A stretch of DNA of 64,000 nucleotides from Paenibacillus aestuarii (GCF_027789125.1 NZ_JAQFVF010000021.1:1-64000), one strand, 5' to 3'. Positions 9,012 through 17,554 are shown, numbered from the stretch's first letter. Notes: generated by a model from the sequence alone, not told the origin. A program made the numbers and translations.

Positions 9012-9362
9012 CTAACACTTGCAAACCATCAACACGTTGCCGTCAGGATCTTTAAAATTGATCCAATGATTGTGTTCAATCCCCGTTACCAGCTCCACCT
9101 GCTTCTCTTGCAGCCATTGATATGCCGCCTCTATATCAGCTGTATTAAAATGGAAGGCCGGCGCTTTAAATAAATGATCCGGCGCAAAAATTTTGCTGTC
9201 CAGGACAACGCTCGTTCCGTTCATCGGCAGCACATACAGATGTCCGAAAAAAATCTCCCCGTCGTTCGGTAAGCCCAGCAGGTTGCAATACCAGTCTCTC
9301 GCCTTCTCCACATCGCGCACCGGAATGAACACAGTGCCAATTTGATTCGTAATCGGATTCAT
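9012..9362 (-). CDS. VOC (glyoxalase/bleomycin-resistance fold) protein
   Basis: 116 residues, start ATG 9362 with TAGGAGGA upstream. It shows the beta-alpha-beta-beta-beta repeats of the vicinal oxygen chelate fold: IGTVFIPVRDVEKARDWYCNLLG at the N-terminus and NHWINFKDPDGNVLMV at the C-terminus. Family members are dioxygenases, lyases or drug-binding proteins. The metal-ligand pattern is incomplete, so no reaction is assigned. It lies 11 bp downstream of the TmrB-like gene, so the two probably form an operon, which makes a detoxification or resistance role plausible. Confidence 0.82.
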   Translation of the reverse strand: MNPITNQIGTVFIPVRDVEKARDWYCNLLGLPNDGEIFFGHLYVLPMNGTSVVLDSKIFAPDHLFKAPAFHFNTADIEAAYQWLQEKQVELVTGIEHNHWINFKDPDGNVLMVCKC

Positions 9363-9373
9363 GGATGATCCTC

Positions 9374-9907
9374 CTAAATCGATAATGAGGTTTTGGCCAA
9401 AATATGATGAATGATTTCTTCCGTCGTCATAGCATCTGTCACTATTTTTTCTTCGAACCGGCTGCTTTCAAACGCTCGCACGCACGTCTCTACCCGCTGA
9501 AAGGACCACCCGCCAATCGCATCGCCGCGTTGTGTTAATCGTTTGTATAGCGTTTCTGCTGAGGCTGTTAGACAAAAGTGGTAACAATCTGGATCAATCG
9601 CTTTAAAGCCATAACAAATATAATCAAAATTAAGCTGCTTATAGATCGTCATCGGAACGATCAGATGTTTATTGTAATGCTGCTTCAGCTCAGCTGCGAT
9701 TTGGACAGTGACAATGCGCCATAAAGCCAAATCTTGGAAATCGTCCGTTCGTTCTTCCACTGCCCTGACTTCCTCAGGGATCAACTTACGAAGCATGCAG
9801 CCTATTTCCTCTGGGTCGAAGATCATACTGTCAGGGAGGGATCGATGCAGCCGCTCTGCGGTCGTTGTCTTCCCTGCGCCAAAAGCGCCATTAAGCATAA
9901 TAATCAT
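9374..9907 (-). CDS. TmrB-like P-loop NTPase
   Basis: 177 residues from ATG 9907. A GTG at 9916 would sit directly on the ribosome site (CAGGAG), so the ATG 8 bases after it is preferred. The start MIIMLNGAFGAGKTTTAERL carries Walker A, followed by IFDPEEIGCMLRKL, LWRIVTVQ, LIVPMTIY and YKRLTQRGD. This order closely matches Bacillus subtilis TmrB, an ATP-binding membrane-associated protein giving tunicamycin resistance. Resistance here is inference; other kinase-like AAA proteins share the fold. Likely co-transcribed with the downstream VOC gene. Confidence 0.78.
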   Translation of the reverse strand: MIIMLNGAFGAGKTTTAERLHRSLPDSMIFDPEEIGCMLRKLIPEEVRAVEERTDDFQDLALWRIVTVQIAAELKQHYNKHLIVPMTIYKQLNFDYICYGFKAIDPDCYHFCLTASAETLYKRLTQRGDAIGGWSFQRVETCVRAFESSRFEEKIVTDAMTTEEIIHHILAKTSLSI

Positions 9908-10039
9908 GACGTCCACTCCTGCCTATATCACTCTCTCATTCATTCTACCATAATCAGGAAGATTATCCATCACCGCCGTTAACGCTCCCCCCGTACTAGG
10001 CATATGATGATATAACCGATTAGCGAAAGGAATCGTTAT

Positions 10040-10963
10040 ATGAACCCTAATGAGCAAGAAGCTAAACCCGCTTTGGCCCCCTCTGCCTCCTGGCCTTACT
10101 TCTATCCCGCCACAATGGGCATGCGCTGGGACTACTACAGCTACCCACCGTATGCACAGCAAGCGGGTTACTTTCCTGGTGCGGCGCCTTGGTCTGCCGC
10201 TTTCGCCAACGACCCGCGCGCGAAGCAGCCGCCGCTTACCTTCGTGCTCGTTCACGGGTCCTGGGCCGATACATCCTTCTGGGACGGCGTGGCGGCTGAA
10301 TTACGCAAAAAGGGGCATACGGTCTATGTCCCCGAATACCCCGGGCATGGCCCTGATCCGAACAAGGCCGTTACGCACGCCATGATTAGCAAGTCCGTCG
10401 CGGACTACATCACTTCGCACAACCTGCACGGCATCATACTCGTTGGCCACAGCTTCGGTGGAAGCGTCGTGCAGAAGGTTGCCGAGCTGGTACCGGAACG
10501 CATCAAGCGGCTCGTCTTCTGGGACGCCTTCGTGCTGCCGGACGGTCAGAGCCTCGCCGATCAATTCCCGCCTGCCATGCGCCAAGGGTTTGAGCAATTA
10601 CGTGCCGCCTCGAAGGATGACACAATCATGCTGCCGTTCCCTGCGTTCCGCGACACCTTTGTTAATTTGGCTCCTTTGGACTTGGCGCAGCGCTTATACA
10701 ACCAAGTATCGCCGGAACCGGCGAAGCCCTTATTCGAGAAGCTCGATCTCAAACGATTTTACAATCTGGAGCTGCCCAAAAGTTATGTTTACTTCACGGA
10801 TGACAACGCCGTACCGCAGGCTGAGGGCTATGGCTGGCATCCCCATATGTCCAGCCGCTTAGGCACGTACCGCCTCATCACCGGGCATGGCGATCACTTT
10901 TCCACGGCGAAGACGAATCCGGCCATGCTGGCGCAAAAAATATACGAAGCCGCCAGAGATTAA
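10040..10963 (+). CDS. Alpha/beta hydrolase with Tyr/Pro-rich N-terminal extension
   Basis: 307 residues; GAAAGGA precedes ATG 10040. Residues 1-70 are a low-complexity Ala/Pro/Tyr-rich stretch (WPYFYPATMGMRWDYYSYPP) not found in the usual family. The hydrolase core starts at about 72: FVLVHGSWADTSFWDGV, nucleophile elbow VGHSFGGS, VFWDAFVLPDG, and catalytic His in ITGHGDHFST near the C-terminus. It resembles the short-chain salicylate-esterase/pyrethroid-hydrolase-like group (HGSW...GHSFGG). No signal peptide. The extension looks like the spore-coat or surface-associated tails of Bacillales; localisation is speculative. Substrate unknown. Confidence 0.85.
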   Translation: MNPNEQEAKPALAPSASWPYFYPATMGMRWDYYSYPPYAQQAGYFPGAAPWSAAFANDPRAKQPPLTFVLVHGSWADTSFWDGVAAELRKKGHTVYVPEYPGHGPDPNKAVTHAMISKSVADYITSHNLHGIILVGHSFGGSVVQKVAELVPERIKRLVFWDAFVLPDGQSLADQFPPAMRQGFEQLRAASKDDTIMLPFPAFRDTFVNLAPLDLAQRLYNQVSPEPAKPLFEKLDLKRFYNLELPKSYVYFTDDNAVPQAEGYGWHPHMSSRLGTYRLITGHGDHFSTAKTNPAMLAQKIYEAARD

Positions 10964-10996
10964 GGCGTCGGATAGGTGCAGCTCCCGCCCGCGCAA

Positions 10997-11039
10997 AAAA
11001 GCTGAGCGTCCCCCATGCGGCGGGCTGCGCTCAGCTTTT
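10997..11039 (+). terminator. Terminator of the hydrolase gene
   Basis: A perfect 12-bp stem, AAAAGCTGAGCG / CGCTCAGCTTTT, with a GC-rich loop. Confidence 0.8.
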
Positions 11040-11105
11040 GCATTACTTTGGAGCCAGGATCAGGTATAGTAGAACCAACTGCATTACAAAGGAAGTGGAT
11101 AAGCC

Positions 11106-11933
11106 GTGTCGTACATGAATATTCCATACGAGATCAAGGAACAGCCGACTGTTTCGCCTTGCCGGTTCGGATCCATCTGGAAAGTACAGGCTAATGACGC
11201 TTATCAGGTCAACAAAGCCGAGGGTTTTCAAGCCCCGGGCCTGTTTCTGACTTATGAAGGCCAAGGCGCGCTAACGCTGGCAGGCAAACGGTACGAGCTG
11301 TCTGCAGGCACATTTATTATCGTGTCCGATGCGGTGCCCAGCACCTACCACTGCTTGGAAAATAATTGGAAGTTTTACTTCCTCGATTTCAGCAGCCTGG
11401 CGATGATCCAGCACTTGCAGCTGCCGGTTGGTACGGTCGCGGCCTCCGGTAAAATGACGGAAGCGATCCAACTTTGCGAGCGCTTGATCGACAACTTGAT
11501 CGTGCAGCCCGCAGGGTATGCCTATTCCGCCGACATTTTGTTGCAAGAGCTGCTGCTTGTCTTCGCCCGTGAGCAATCAACTGCGGCGCTCACCCGCTAT
11601 CCGGAGCTGGACGTTGTTCTATTTTACATGCACAAAAACATTGGAAAGCCCATCAGAGTCGAAGATATGCTGCAGATGTGCGGGTTGTCGCGGACGGCCT
11701 TTTTTGCGCGATTTCGCGCCATGACAGGGCTCTCCCCGAGCGCTTACATGCTCCGCTTAAAGCTGGAGTCGGCCAAGGCGTCGCTGGAGATGACCCGCTT
11801 ATCCGTGAAGGAAATTGCGGCTGCCCTGCATTTTTATGATGAATTTCATTTCTCCCGATTGTTCAAAAAGCATAGCAGTCTATCCCCGAAGGAATACCGC
11901 CGCTCCAGGAGCAGCGCCCCGTCGACCGACTAG
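11106..11933 (+). CDS. AraC family transcriptional regulator
   Basis: 275 residues; GTG 11106 follows GGAAGTGG by 8 bases. N-terminal cupin-like sensor (residues 20-110; TYEGQGALTLAGKRYELSAG, then FIIVSDAVPSTYH). The C-terminal two-HTH DNA-binding domain (about 172-270) has IRVEDMLQMCGLSRTAFFARFR and VKEIAAALHFYDEFHFSRLF...SPKEYR. Such regulators usually sense a sugar or related metabolite and act near their own locus. It is convergent with the PhyH gene 15 bp away, so the target is uncertain; GH43 and aldo/keto reductase genes lie close by. Confidence 0.88.
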   Translation: MSYMNIPYEIKEQPTVSPCRFGSIWKVQANDAYQVNKAEGFQAPGLFLTYEGQGALTLAGKRYELSAGTFIIVSDAVPSTYHCLENNWKFYFLDFSSLAMIQHLQLPVGTVAASGKMTEAIQLCERLIDNLIVQPAGYAYSADILLQELLLVFAREQSTAALTRYPELDVVLFYMHKNIGKPIRVEDMLQMCGLSRTAFFARFRAMTGLSPSAYMLRLKLESAKASLEMTRLSVKEIAAALHFYDEFHFSRLFKKHSSLSPKEYRRSRSSAPSTD

Positions 11934-11947
11934 GAGAACCGACCGCT

Positions 11948-12769
11948 CTATCGAAAATGGCCCCGCGGCTTCTTCCCGCTCCATCTCTCATCCACCTGCT
12001 CATTGGCCGATTGATACCTCGCATCCACGCTGAGCCGGTACTGATTCGTCGTATTTTCCAGCGAGCAATGCATCAGGAACATGCCAAAAATCAGCACATC
12101 CCCGGCTTCAAACGTTGTCGTTGCCCACTGCCCGCCGAATTTCTCGGTGATGACCAGCGGGTCATCCGTATAGTGACCGATGCCGTCGCGGTCCGAATCT
12201 TTGGAGCCGTAGGAGCGTTTCAGCTCTTCAAAACGGTGCGACCCAAGGCAGATCGCCAACCCGCCCATTTCATAAGATATATCTCCGAGCGGCGACCACA
12301 CCGTATAGACATGATGCGTCCCCCTGCCCATATAAACGATGTCATAGTGGGCCCCGGTAAAATCCCCTTTGCCGACCGCACGCAGCCATTTGTAATGATA
12401 CGTCAAGGACGGTTCGTCCAGCAGCTCATCGAATAAGCCCATAATATGCCCGCCGTTCAATACATTCAGCAGCGCAGGCAGATCCTCATTGGTGCCGCCC
12501 ATGAAAATGCTTTTGCTGCCGTCAGCCATGACGCCTTCCTCCAGCAAAGTATCCCGGTCCAGCTTGCCCATCCGGTCCATCTTCTCAAGAATGCTCCTGC
12601 GCGCCTCCAGCACCTGCGCCCGGTCATGGAATCCGCGAAGGAGCAGATATCCGTCCTCCTGCAACCTTTCGCGCAGCGCCTGCACATCATGCTTGATATC
12701 GTTCGAGCTTCTCAGCTCCGTCAGGTGTTCTCCGCCCAGCTCCAATTCACGGCTTCCCACTTTGATCAT
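11948..12769 (-). CDS. Phytanoyl-CoA dioxygenase (PhyH) family protein
   Basis: 273 residues from ATG 12769, five bases after GCAGGA; an in-frame ATG at 12796 is possible but lacks a clear ribosome site. Fe(II)/2-oxoglutarate oxygenase fold: LREDGYLLLRGFHDRAQ near residue 35, GAHYDIVYMGRGTHHVYTVW with the H-x-D iron ligands near 150, and a distal His in LIFGMFLMHCSLENTTNQYR with the Arg that binds 2-oxoglutarate. The family hydroxylates small molecules such as ectoine, lipids or sugars. Substrate unknown; no biosynthetic partners nearby. Monocistronic and convergent with the AraC gene. Confidence 0.82.
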   Translation of the reverse strand: MIKVGSRELELGGEHLTELRSSNDIKHDVQALRERLQEDGYLLLRGFHDRAQVLEARRSILEKMDRMGKLDRDTLLEEGVMADGSKSIFMGGTNEDLPALLNVLNGGHIMGLFDELLDEPSLTYHYKWLRAVGKGDFTGAHYDIVYMGRGTHHVYTVWSPLGDISYEMGGLAICLGSHRFEELKRSYGSKDSDRDGIGHYTDDPLVITEKFGGQWATTTFEAGDVLIFGMFLMHCSLENTTNQYRLSVDARYQSANEQVDERWSGKKPRGHFR

Positions 12770-12902
12770 CATGTTCCTGCACGCCCCCATTCTCATTGTC
12801 CATTCGGAAAATCCTTACTGCATCTAAGTCCAGTGTAGGCTAAAAATATCGAATGCGACATAGATGGTCGTGCGCAATCCATGTATTTTCGTACAAATGA
12901 AT

Positions 12903-12951
12903 AAAAAAAACAGCCGCAACCCAGACTTGGTACGTCCGGAGCTGGCAGCTG
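12903..12951 (-). terminator. Probable terminator of the GH43 gene
   Basis: On the minus strand an imperfect stem (GCAGCTGCC against TTGCGGCTG) is followed by eight T's (plus-strand A-run 12903-12910). Confidence 0.55.
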
Positions 12952-12970
12952 CTTTGTCAGTAAGATAGGC

Positions 12971-13954
12971 TTAATCTTTATAAGGATCAATCGTTTGAAT
13001 AGTACCGTCTTCATTGTAGAAAAGTTCCGCGTATTTAACAGAGCGCTTGTGATTTACGCCATTGGACAGCGAACAGTCATGATAGAATAAATACCATTTA
13101 TTCTCAAACTCAACGATGGAATGGTGCGTCGTCCAGCCGATCACCGGTGTCAAAATCGTTCCTTGGAAAACGAACGGGCCTTGCGGATTTTTGCTAGTGG
13201 CGTAAACCAGGCAATGTGTCGTACCCGTGGAGTAGGACAGGTAGTAGGTATCCTTGTATTTATGTACCCAAGGACCTTCAAAATATCTGCGGTCCTCATC
13301 GCCGGCCAGAATCGGATTCCCCTCTTTATCGATGATCGAAATTTCTTGAGGCGTATCTTTGAATGTCAGCATATCGTCCGACAATTCGGCAACACGCGGT
13401 CCAAGCGCTGGCGCTGTTAATGCCGGCCCCTCTGCATCCGGGACGAAAGAGCCCGTCTGCCATTTCTCTAATTGACCGCCCCACAGGCCGCCGAAATACA
13501 TGTAGGACTTGCCGTCCTCATCGACGAATACCGCAGGGTCAATGCTGAAACTGCCGGGAATATAGCTCTCTTCCGGTGTGAAAGGACCGGATGGCGAAGA
13601 GCTTGTCGCTACGCCAATGCGGAAAATAAGATCTTTATCCCGCGCTGGGAAGAACAGATAGTATTTGTTATTTTTATAGGCTGCGTCCGGAGCCCACAAT
13701 TGCTGACTAGCCCAAGGGATATTTCGCAGATGCAGTGCTTCGCCGTGATCCACGCAAGGAGAATTAAAGTTGTCGAGAGACAGGACATGATAATCTTCCA
13801 TGGCGTATTGGTCGCCGTTATCATTGGAAGGTGCATCATGATCAAGGTCGTGCGACGGATAAATGTAGATTTTTCCTTCAAAAACATGTGCGGATGGGTC
13901 TGCGGTATAGATGTGCGTGACTAATGGCTGTTTAGGCTGAATCGGTTTATCCAT
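12971..13954 (-). CDS. Glycoside hydrolase family 43 (xylosidase / arabinofuranosidase type)
   Basis: 327 residues; GAAGGAGA lies 7 bases upstream of ATG 13954. Five-bladed propeller signatures: TADPSAHVFEGKIYIYPSHD (general base Asp), SIDPAVFVDEDGKSYMYFGG (pKa-modulating Asp) and YFEGPWVHKYKDTYYLSYS (acid Glu). No signal peptide, so it acts in the cytosol on imported oligosaccharides, probably arabino- or xylo-oligomers. Length fits single-domain GH43 enzymes. Exact activity cannot be read. Own promoter region upstream and own terminator downstream. Confidence 0.9.
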   Translation of the reverse strand: MDKPIQPKQPLVTHIYTADPSAHVFEGKIYIYPSHDLDHDAPSNDNGDQYAMEDYHVLSLDNFNSPCVDHGEALHLRNIPWASQQLWAPDAAYKNNKYYLFFPARDKDLIFRIGVATSSSPSGPFTPEESYIPGSFSIDPAVFVDEDGKSYMYFGGLWGGQLEKWQTGSFVPDAEGPALTAPALGPRVAELSDDMLTFKDTPQEISIIDKEGNPILAGDEDRRYFEGPWVHKYKDTYYLSYSTGTTHCLVYATSKNPQGPFVFQGTILTPVIGWTTHHSIVEFENKWYLFYHDCSLSNGVNHKRSVKYAELFYNEDGTIQTIDPYKD

Positions 13955-14051
13955 ATCATATTCTCCTTCGAAATGAGCTAGTTAGTTTATTTATTAAACT
14001 TACAAACTTGATTATAGCAATGCTTCCCCCTTACAATCAAGTAGGTGATGA

Positions 14052-14093
14052 TAAAAAAGGCTGCCGAAACGAGTTCGGCAGCCTGATTTTTTT
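14052..14093. terminator. Bidirectional terminator
   Basis: AGGCTGCCGAA (14058-14068) pairs with TTCGGCAGCCT (14074-14084), flanked by A6 on the left and T7 on the right. It terminates the minus-strand aldo/keto reductase and insulates the GH43 promoter. Confidence 0.88.
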
Positions 14094-14109
14094 GGTGAAA
14101 CGTGCTCAT

Positions 14110-15027
14110 CTATGGCAGCACGTTGCCCGCAGCACGGTAGATTTCATACCATTCTTGGCGAGTCAGGTAGATGTCGCCGGCTTTGATGCAATCTTGCAAA
14201 CGCTCGATATTCATCGTGCCTGTTACCGGTTGCATGCGCGCAGGGTGGCGAAGCAGCCAGGCAATCGCGATCGTCGTATTGCTGACTTCGTATTTGGCCG
14301 CAATTTCATTGATCTTCTCATTCAATACCGGGAACTTGTCGTTATCTAGGAAAACGCCTTCAAAGAAGCCGTATTGGAAAGGCGACCAAGGCTGAACGGT
14401 AATATCATGCAGTCTGCAGAAATCCAAAATGCTGCCATCACGGTTAACGGCCGATTCATTTTCCATGTTAACGTTGATGCCATTGGAAATCATGTTCGCA
14501 TTTGTGATGCTAAGCTGCAGCTGGTTGGCCACAATCGGCTGCTTCACGTATTTCTTCAACAGCTGAATCTGCATCGGATTCTGGTTGGAAACGCCGAAAT
14601 GCCGAACTTTGCCGGTGCTCTCCAACAGATCGAACGCCTCAGCCACCTCTTCAGGCTCGACCAGCGCATCCGGACGATGCAGCAATAGAATGTCCAAATA
14701 ATCGGTTTTTAACCGTTTTAAAATATTGTCAACTGACTCCAAAATATGCTCTTTGGAAAAATCGAACATGCCTTTGCGGATGCCGCATTTGGATTGCAGA
14801 ATGATTTTCTCGCGAATGTCATCGTTCATATGGATGGCGTCAGCGAAAATTTCCTCACATTTCCCCCCGCCGTAAATATCTGCGTGGTCAAAAAAATTAG
14901 CTCCCAGCTCCAGCGACGTTTGCACGAATTGCTCCGCCTGTTTGCTGTCGAGCGAGTTGATGCGCATGCAGCCTACTGCAATGACAGGGACCTCTAATGA
15001 GCTGGTGCCCAGCTTAATCGTTTTCAT
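14110..15027 (-). CDS. Aldo/keto reductase
   Basis: 305 residues from ATG 15027; the in-frame ATG at 15039 abuts GGGAGG with no spacing, while 15027 is 12 bases away, so the start is moderately sure. (alpha/beta)8 barrel with catalytic tetrad parts ANFFDHADIYGGGKCEE (Asp, Tyr), ILQSKCGIRKGM (Lys) and YLDILLLHRPDA (His). VRHFGVSNQNP and WLLRHPARMQPVTGTMN belong to the NADPH pocket, as in the YdhF-like group. Reduces an aldehyde or ketone with NAD(P)H; substrate unknown. Monocistronic. Confidence 0.88.
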   Translation of the reverse strand: MKTIKLGTSSLEVPVIAVGCMRINSLDSKQAEQFVQTSLELGANFFDHADIYGGGKCEEIFADAIHMNDDIREKIILQSKCGIRKGMFDFSKEHILESVDNILKRLKTDYLDILLLHRPDALVEPEEVAEAFDLLESTGKVRHFGVSNQNPMQIQLLKKYVKQPIVANQLQLSITNANMISNGINVNMENESAVNRDGSILDFCRLHDITVQPWSPFQYGFFEGVFLDNDKFPVLNEKINEIAAKYEVSNTTIAIAWLLRHPARMQPVTGTMNIERLQDCIKAGDIYLTRQEWYEIYRAAGNVLP

Positions 15028-15238
15028 CTTCGTTTCCATCCTCCCTCATCAACTTCCACATATGCTATGGAAAATTGTGCTTCTGTCCCATTGTCCCATA
15101 CAAACCCGGTTCTTTTCAAGGATTGTCTGAAAATTAAGGTACTTATAAAGAATGATTATAGTAAAAAATTATCTAGCTTCCAGAGCCATCGCCTGATTAC
15201 TGTTGAATCATGATGATGTAGGATGGGAGAAACGCTCA

Positions 15239-16075
15239 ATGGATAGAAATGATTTGCAGGCGGATTGCAGCAGCTGCTTTGGGTTATGCTGCGTCGCACT
15301 GCCTTTTGCGGCCTCGTCCGATTTTGCCGCCGATAAGGAGGCCGGTAAGCCCTGCCACCATCTGCAAGCGGATTTCCGCTGCGGCATTCACACGGGGCTC
15401 CGGCAACAAGGATACCGTGGATGCACGGTTTACGATTGTTTTGGGGCAGGGCAAAAAGTCTCGCAGCTTACGTTCGGGGGACGCAATTGGGCGGAAGCGC
15501 CGGAGACGGCCCGGCTGATGTACGAGGTCTTCCCCATCATGCGGCAGCTGCAGGAGCTGCTGTGGTATATTCGTGAAGCGCTGACGCTGCAGCCAGCGCG
15601 TCCGATTCATGAGGCGCTTCGCACCAAGCTGGAGGAGACGGAACGTCTGACCCAGCTCGACGCGGAAGCGCTCAGGGAACTGGACGCAGCCGAGCAGCGG
15701 GCGCAAGTGAATGAACTGCTGCTGCGGGCCAGTGAGTTGGTCCGCAAGGATGCCCGCCGCCGGGGCGAGGGCGCTCGTGGGCGGCAGCAGCGGGCGCTGC
15801 GCCGGGGCGCCGACCTCATCGGAGCGAAGCTGGCGGGCGCCGACCTGCGCTGCGCTAACTTGCGCGGCGCTTATTTGATTGCGGCGGACCTGCGGGGCGC
15901 CGACTTGCGGGCCGCCGATCTGATCGGCGCCGACCTGCGGGATGCCGACCTGCGCGGGGCCGATCTGCGCGGGAGCTTGTTTCTCACGCCGTTCGCGCTC
16001 AATGCGGCGAAGGGCGATGCGCAGACGAAGCTGCCGCAGGCGCTCACTCGCCCTGCACACTGGGCGGGGGCGTAG
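15239..16075 (+). CDS. Pentapeptide-repeat protein with N-terminal Cys-rich domain
   Basis: 278 residues; GGGAGA lies 9 bases before ATG 15239. Residues 8-70 are Cys-rich ([14 protein letters not shown]...KPCHHL...FRCGIHTGL...[11 protein letters not shown]), resembling the metal or Fe-S binding N-terminus of oxetanocin-resistance (OxrA/McbG)-like proteins. Residues about 85-185 are helical and charged. Residues 191-248 carry about twelve A(D/N)LxX pentapeptides ([15 protein letters not shown]...), forming a right-handed beta-helix that in Qnr and MfpA mimics DNA and binds gyrase. It is convergent with a GyrB-like ATPase/HTH gene. Gyrase protection is inference; the helix here is short. Confidence 0.85.
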   Translation: MDRNDLQADCSSCFGLCCVALPFAASSDFAADKEAGKPCHHLQADFRCGIHTGLRQQGYRGCTVYDCFGAGQKVSQLTFGGRNWAEAPETARLMYEVFPIMRQLQELLWYIREALTLQPARPIHEALRTKLEETERLTQLDAEALRELDAAEQRAQVNELLLRASELVRKDARRRGEGARGRQQRALRRGADLIGAKLAGADLRCANLRGAYLIAADLRGADLRAADLIGADLRDADLRGADLRGSLFLTPFALNAAKGDAQTKLPQALTRPAHWAGA

Positions 16076-16184
16076 GGGGGCGCCTGGCGGGGCTGCCTGC
16101 GCGGGAGCGCTTTTGCAGGTTAACTGCGCAACAGGCTCATTATCGCTGCATCTCCGGCGCAAATTGCAGGATGGAGGCGTGCTG

Positions 16185-17321
16185 CTATGTGTCGCTATGC
16201 GTCCCCTGCAAAACCTGTATCCTCAGCGACGGATAATTCGCAATCAACTGGGCTGCATGTTGCTTCACGATATGCGGATCAAAGCCGGAGCGGAAAATTT
16301 CCGGATCCAGCAACAACGTAATGCTCGTTCCCGTCTCCTCCGTTGTCCCGATGACAAGCAGCTCGGTTTGCGGGATGCCATGCTTATAGTCTTGGCGGAA
16401 CATTTTGCCATTACGGCGAATTTCAACGGAGAGCTGCTGCGAGAGTGCGTTGACGACAGGCATGTTGATGCCTTTCAAGCCAGCTGAAGCCGTAACTGAA
16501 GCGCTCGGGTTCCGCGGCAGCGCAGTGAGGACGGCTTGAACCGGCGTTTTGTCCGAACCTGGAAGCGCTGATGTCGGAATCCCCCGGCCGTTATCGGACA
16601 CGGTAATTCTACGCTCGCTATGCAGGATGAGATTGATCTCCGAGCAAAATCCAGCCTGGTGCTCCATGATCGAGTACTCAATAACCGACCAGAGGAGCTG
16701 ATGAGCATCATATTCGCCATTTTTTTCCGCCAAATAAGCCCCTGCCTCATTTCTGGCATCCGCCAGTTCCATATAATCGCTGGCATCCAACAGGTCCGAA
16801 CCTGCGGCGAGCAGCAGCAAAAAGGGCAGCGAACGATGCGGAGGCAAGGAATACTTGCCGCCACGCTCTTCCTGGACGAGTAAATCAGCGCTGACCAGCG
16901 CTTTCGTATGATGATAGAGCTGCCCGGTCGTCCCCATGTTTAACCGCTCCACGATTTCAGCTCCCGTCAAAGGCTCCCGCATGACCGCCATTAAAATATC
17001 CAACCGCTGCTTATGAGCCAGCGCTGCCAGTACTTTGGCAACTTTGTCGCTGTCAAGATTCAACAATTGTTCCACGCTGCGCTGCTGCGGGTCCCATCTA
17101 AAACGATTTTGCCCGTGATAGTGACCGGAGTAAAAAAGGCTGCCCAGCGCACCGTTCTCTCTCTCCAGCTCGTCGCTACGCACTTGCGCTCCATTCGGTA
17201 TTTCCATTTTCCCTGAAGCGGGTGCGCCCACAAGTTGAGTAACAAGTCGTCTAAGCTCGTTCATTTGGGAAGTTAACGCGTCCAGCTCTGCACCGTAATC
17301 CCTCGGCTGTGAAGTTGTCAT
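16185..17321 (-). CDS. Winged-helix (ArsR-like) protein fused to a degenerate GyrB-like GHKL ATPase domain
   Basis: 378 residues from ATG 17321, with AAAGAGGTG 11 bases upstream; the in-frame TTG 17348 has no site. Residues 1-70: short coiled coil and linker. Residues about 88-165: ArsR-like winged helix (VLAALAHKQRLDILMAVM, GTTGQLYHHTKALVSADLL). Residues about 203-375 align segment by segment with the GyrB/ParE ATPase domain: HQLLWSVIEYSIMEHQAG, ITVSDNGRGIP, GLKGINMPVVNALSQQL, MFRQDYKHGIP. The catalytic Glu and Mg-binding Asn of the GyrB N-box are replaced (Ser and Tyr), so hydrolysis is unlikely while the ADP pocket (DNGRGIP) remains. No topoisomerase or transducer domain. Probably a nucleotide- or ligand-sensing repressor. 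A palindrome in its own leader suggests autoregulation. Confidence 0.83.
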   Translation of the reverse strand: MTTSQPRDYGAELDALTSQMNELRRLVTQLVGAPASGKMEIPNGAQVRSDELERENGALGSLFYSGHYHGQNRFRWDPQQRSVEQLLNLDSDKVAKVLAALAHKQRLDILMAVMREPLTGAEIVERLNMGTTGQLYHHTKALVSADLLVQEERGGKYSLPPHRSLPFLLLLAAGSDLLDASDYMELADARNEAGAYLAEKNGEYDAHQLLWSVIEYSIMEHQAGFCSEINLILHSERRITVSDNGRGIPTSALPGSDKTPVQAVLTALPRNPSASVTASAGLKGINMPVVNALSQQLSVEIRRNGKMFRQDYKHGIPQTELLVIGTTEETGTSITLLLDPEIFRSGFDPHIVKQHAAQLIANYPSLRIQVLQGTHSDT

Positions 17322-17350
17322 TGCTGTTCTCGCACCTCTTTTTATCAATT

Positions 17351-17383
17351 TACGTAACTACATAATTACGTATTAAAATTATA
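17351..17383 (-). promoter_or_regulatory. Palindromic operator and -10 box of the HTH-GHKL gene
   Basis: TACGTAA (17351-17357) and TTACGTA (17366-17372) form a perfect inverted repeat with an 8-bp centre. It sits just downstream of a minus-strand TATAAT (17378-17383), that is, across the start of transcription and 30 bp before the start codon. A repressor bound here would block its own gene. The -35 is not convincing. Confidence 0.6.
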
Positions 17384-17502
17384 GTACCGCAAGCTTTCCT
17401 CTATGTAAATAAAATTCAGTAAAAAAACGACAATTGCCGGTCTCTTGATGCAAATGGGCATTTCCATACTGCAGCACGCTTCGCTAAAGGCCTATCTGCA
17501 AC

Positions 17503-17542
17503 AAAAAAGCCCGAGCCGCCTATCAGGCACACTCGGACTTTT
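17503..17542 (-). terminator. Terminator of the YheC/D gene
   Basis: On the minus strand AAAAGTCCGAG pairs with CTCGGGCTTTT around an inner GCC/GGC stem, followed by a T-run. Just left of it (17450-17500) is an isolated relic of the gggcatttccatactgcag repeat family. Confidence 0.78.
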
Positions 17543-17554
17543 CACATCCACCCC

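Noticed and set aside
7955-9173. Long repetitive frames encoding GKIELQHAHYKSVTLQL units
   Set aside because: Period of 51 keeps the frame open; the 7-base insertion in units 8 and 12 breaks it, there is no ribosome site, and the last part runs antisense through the DUF2277 gene.
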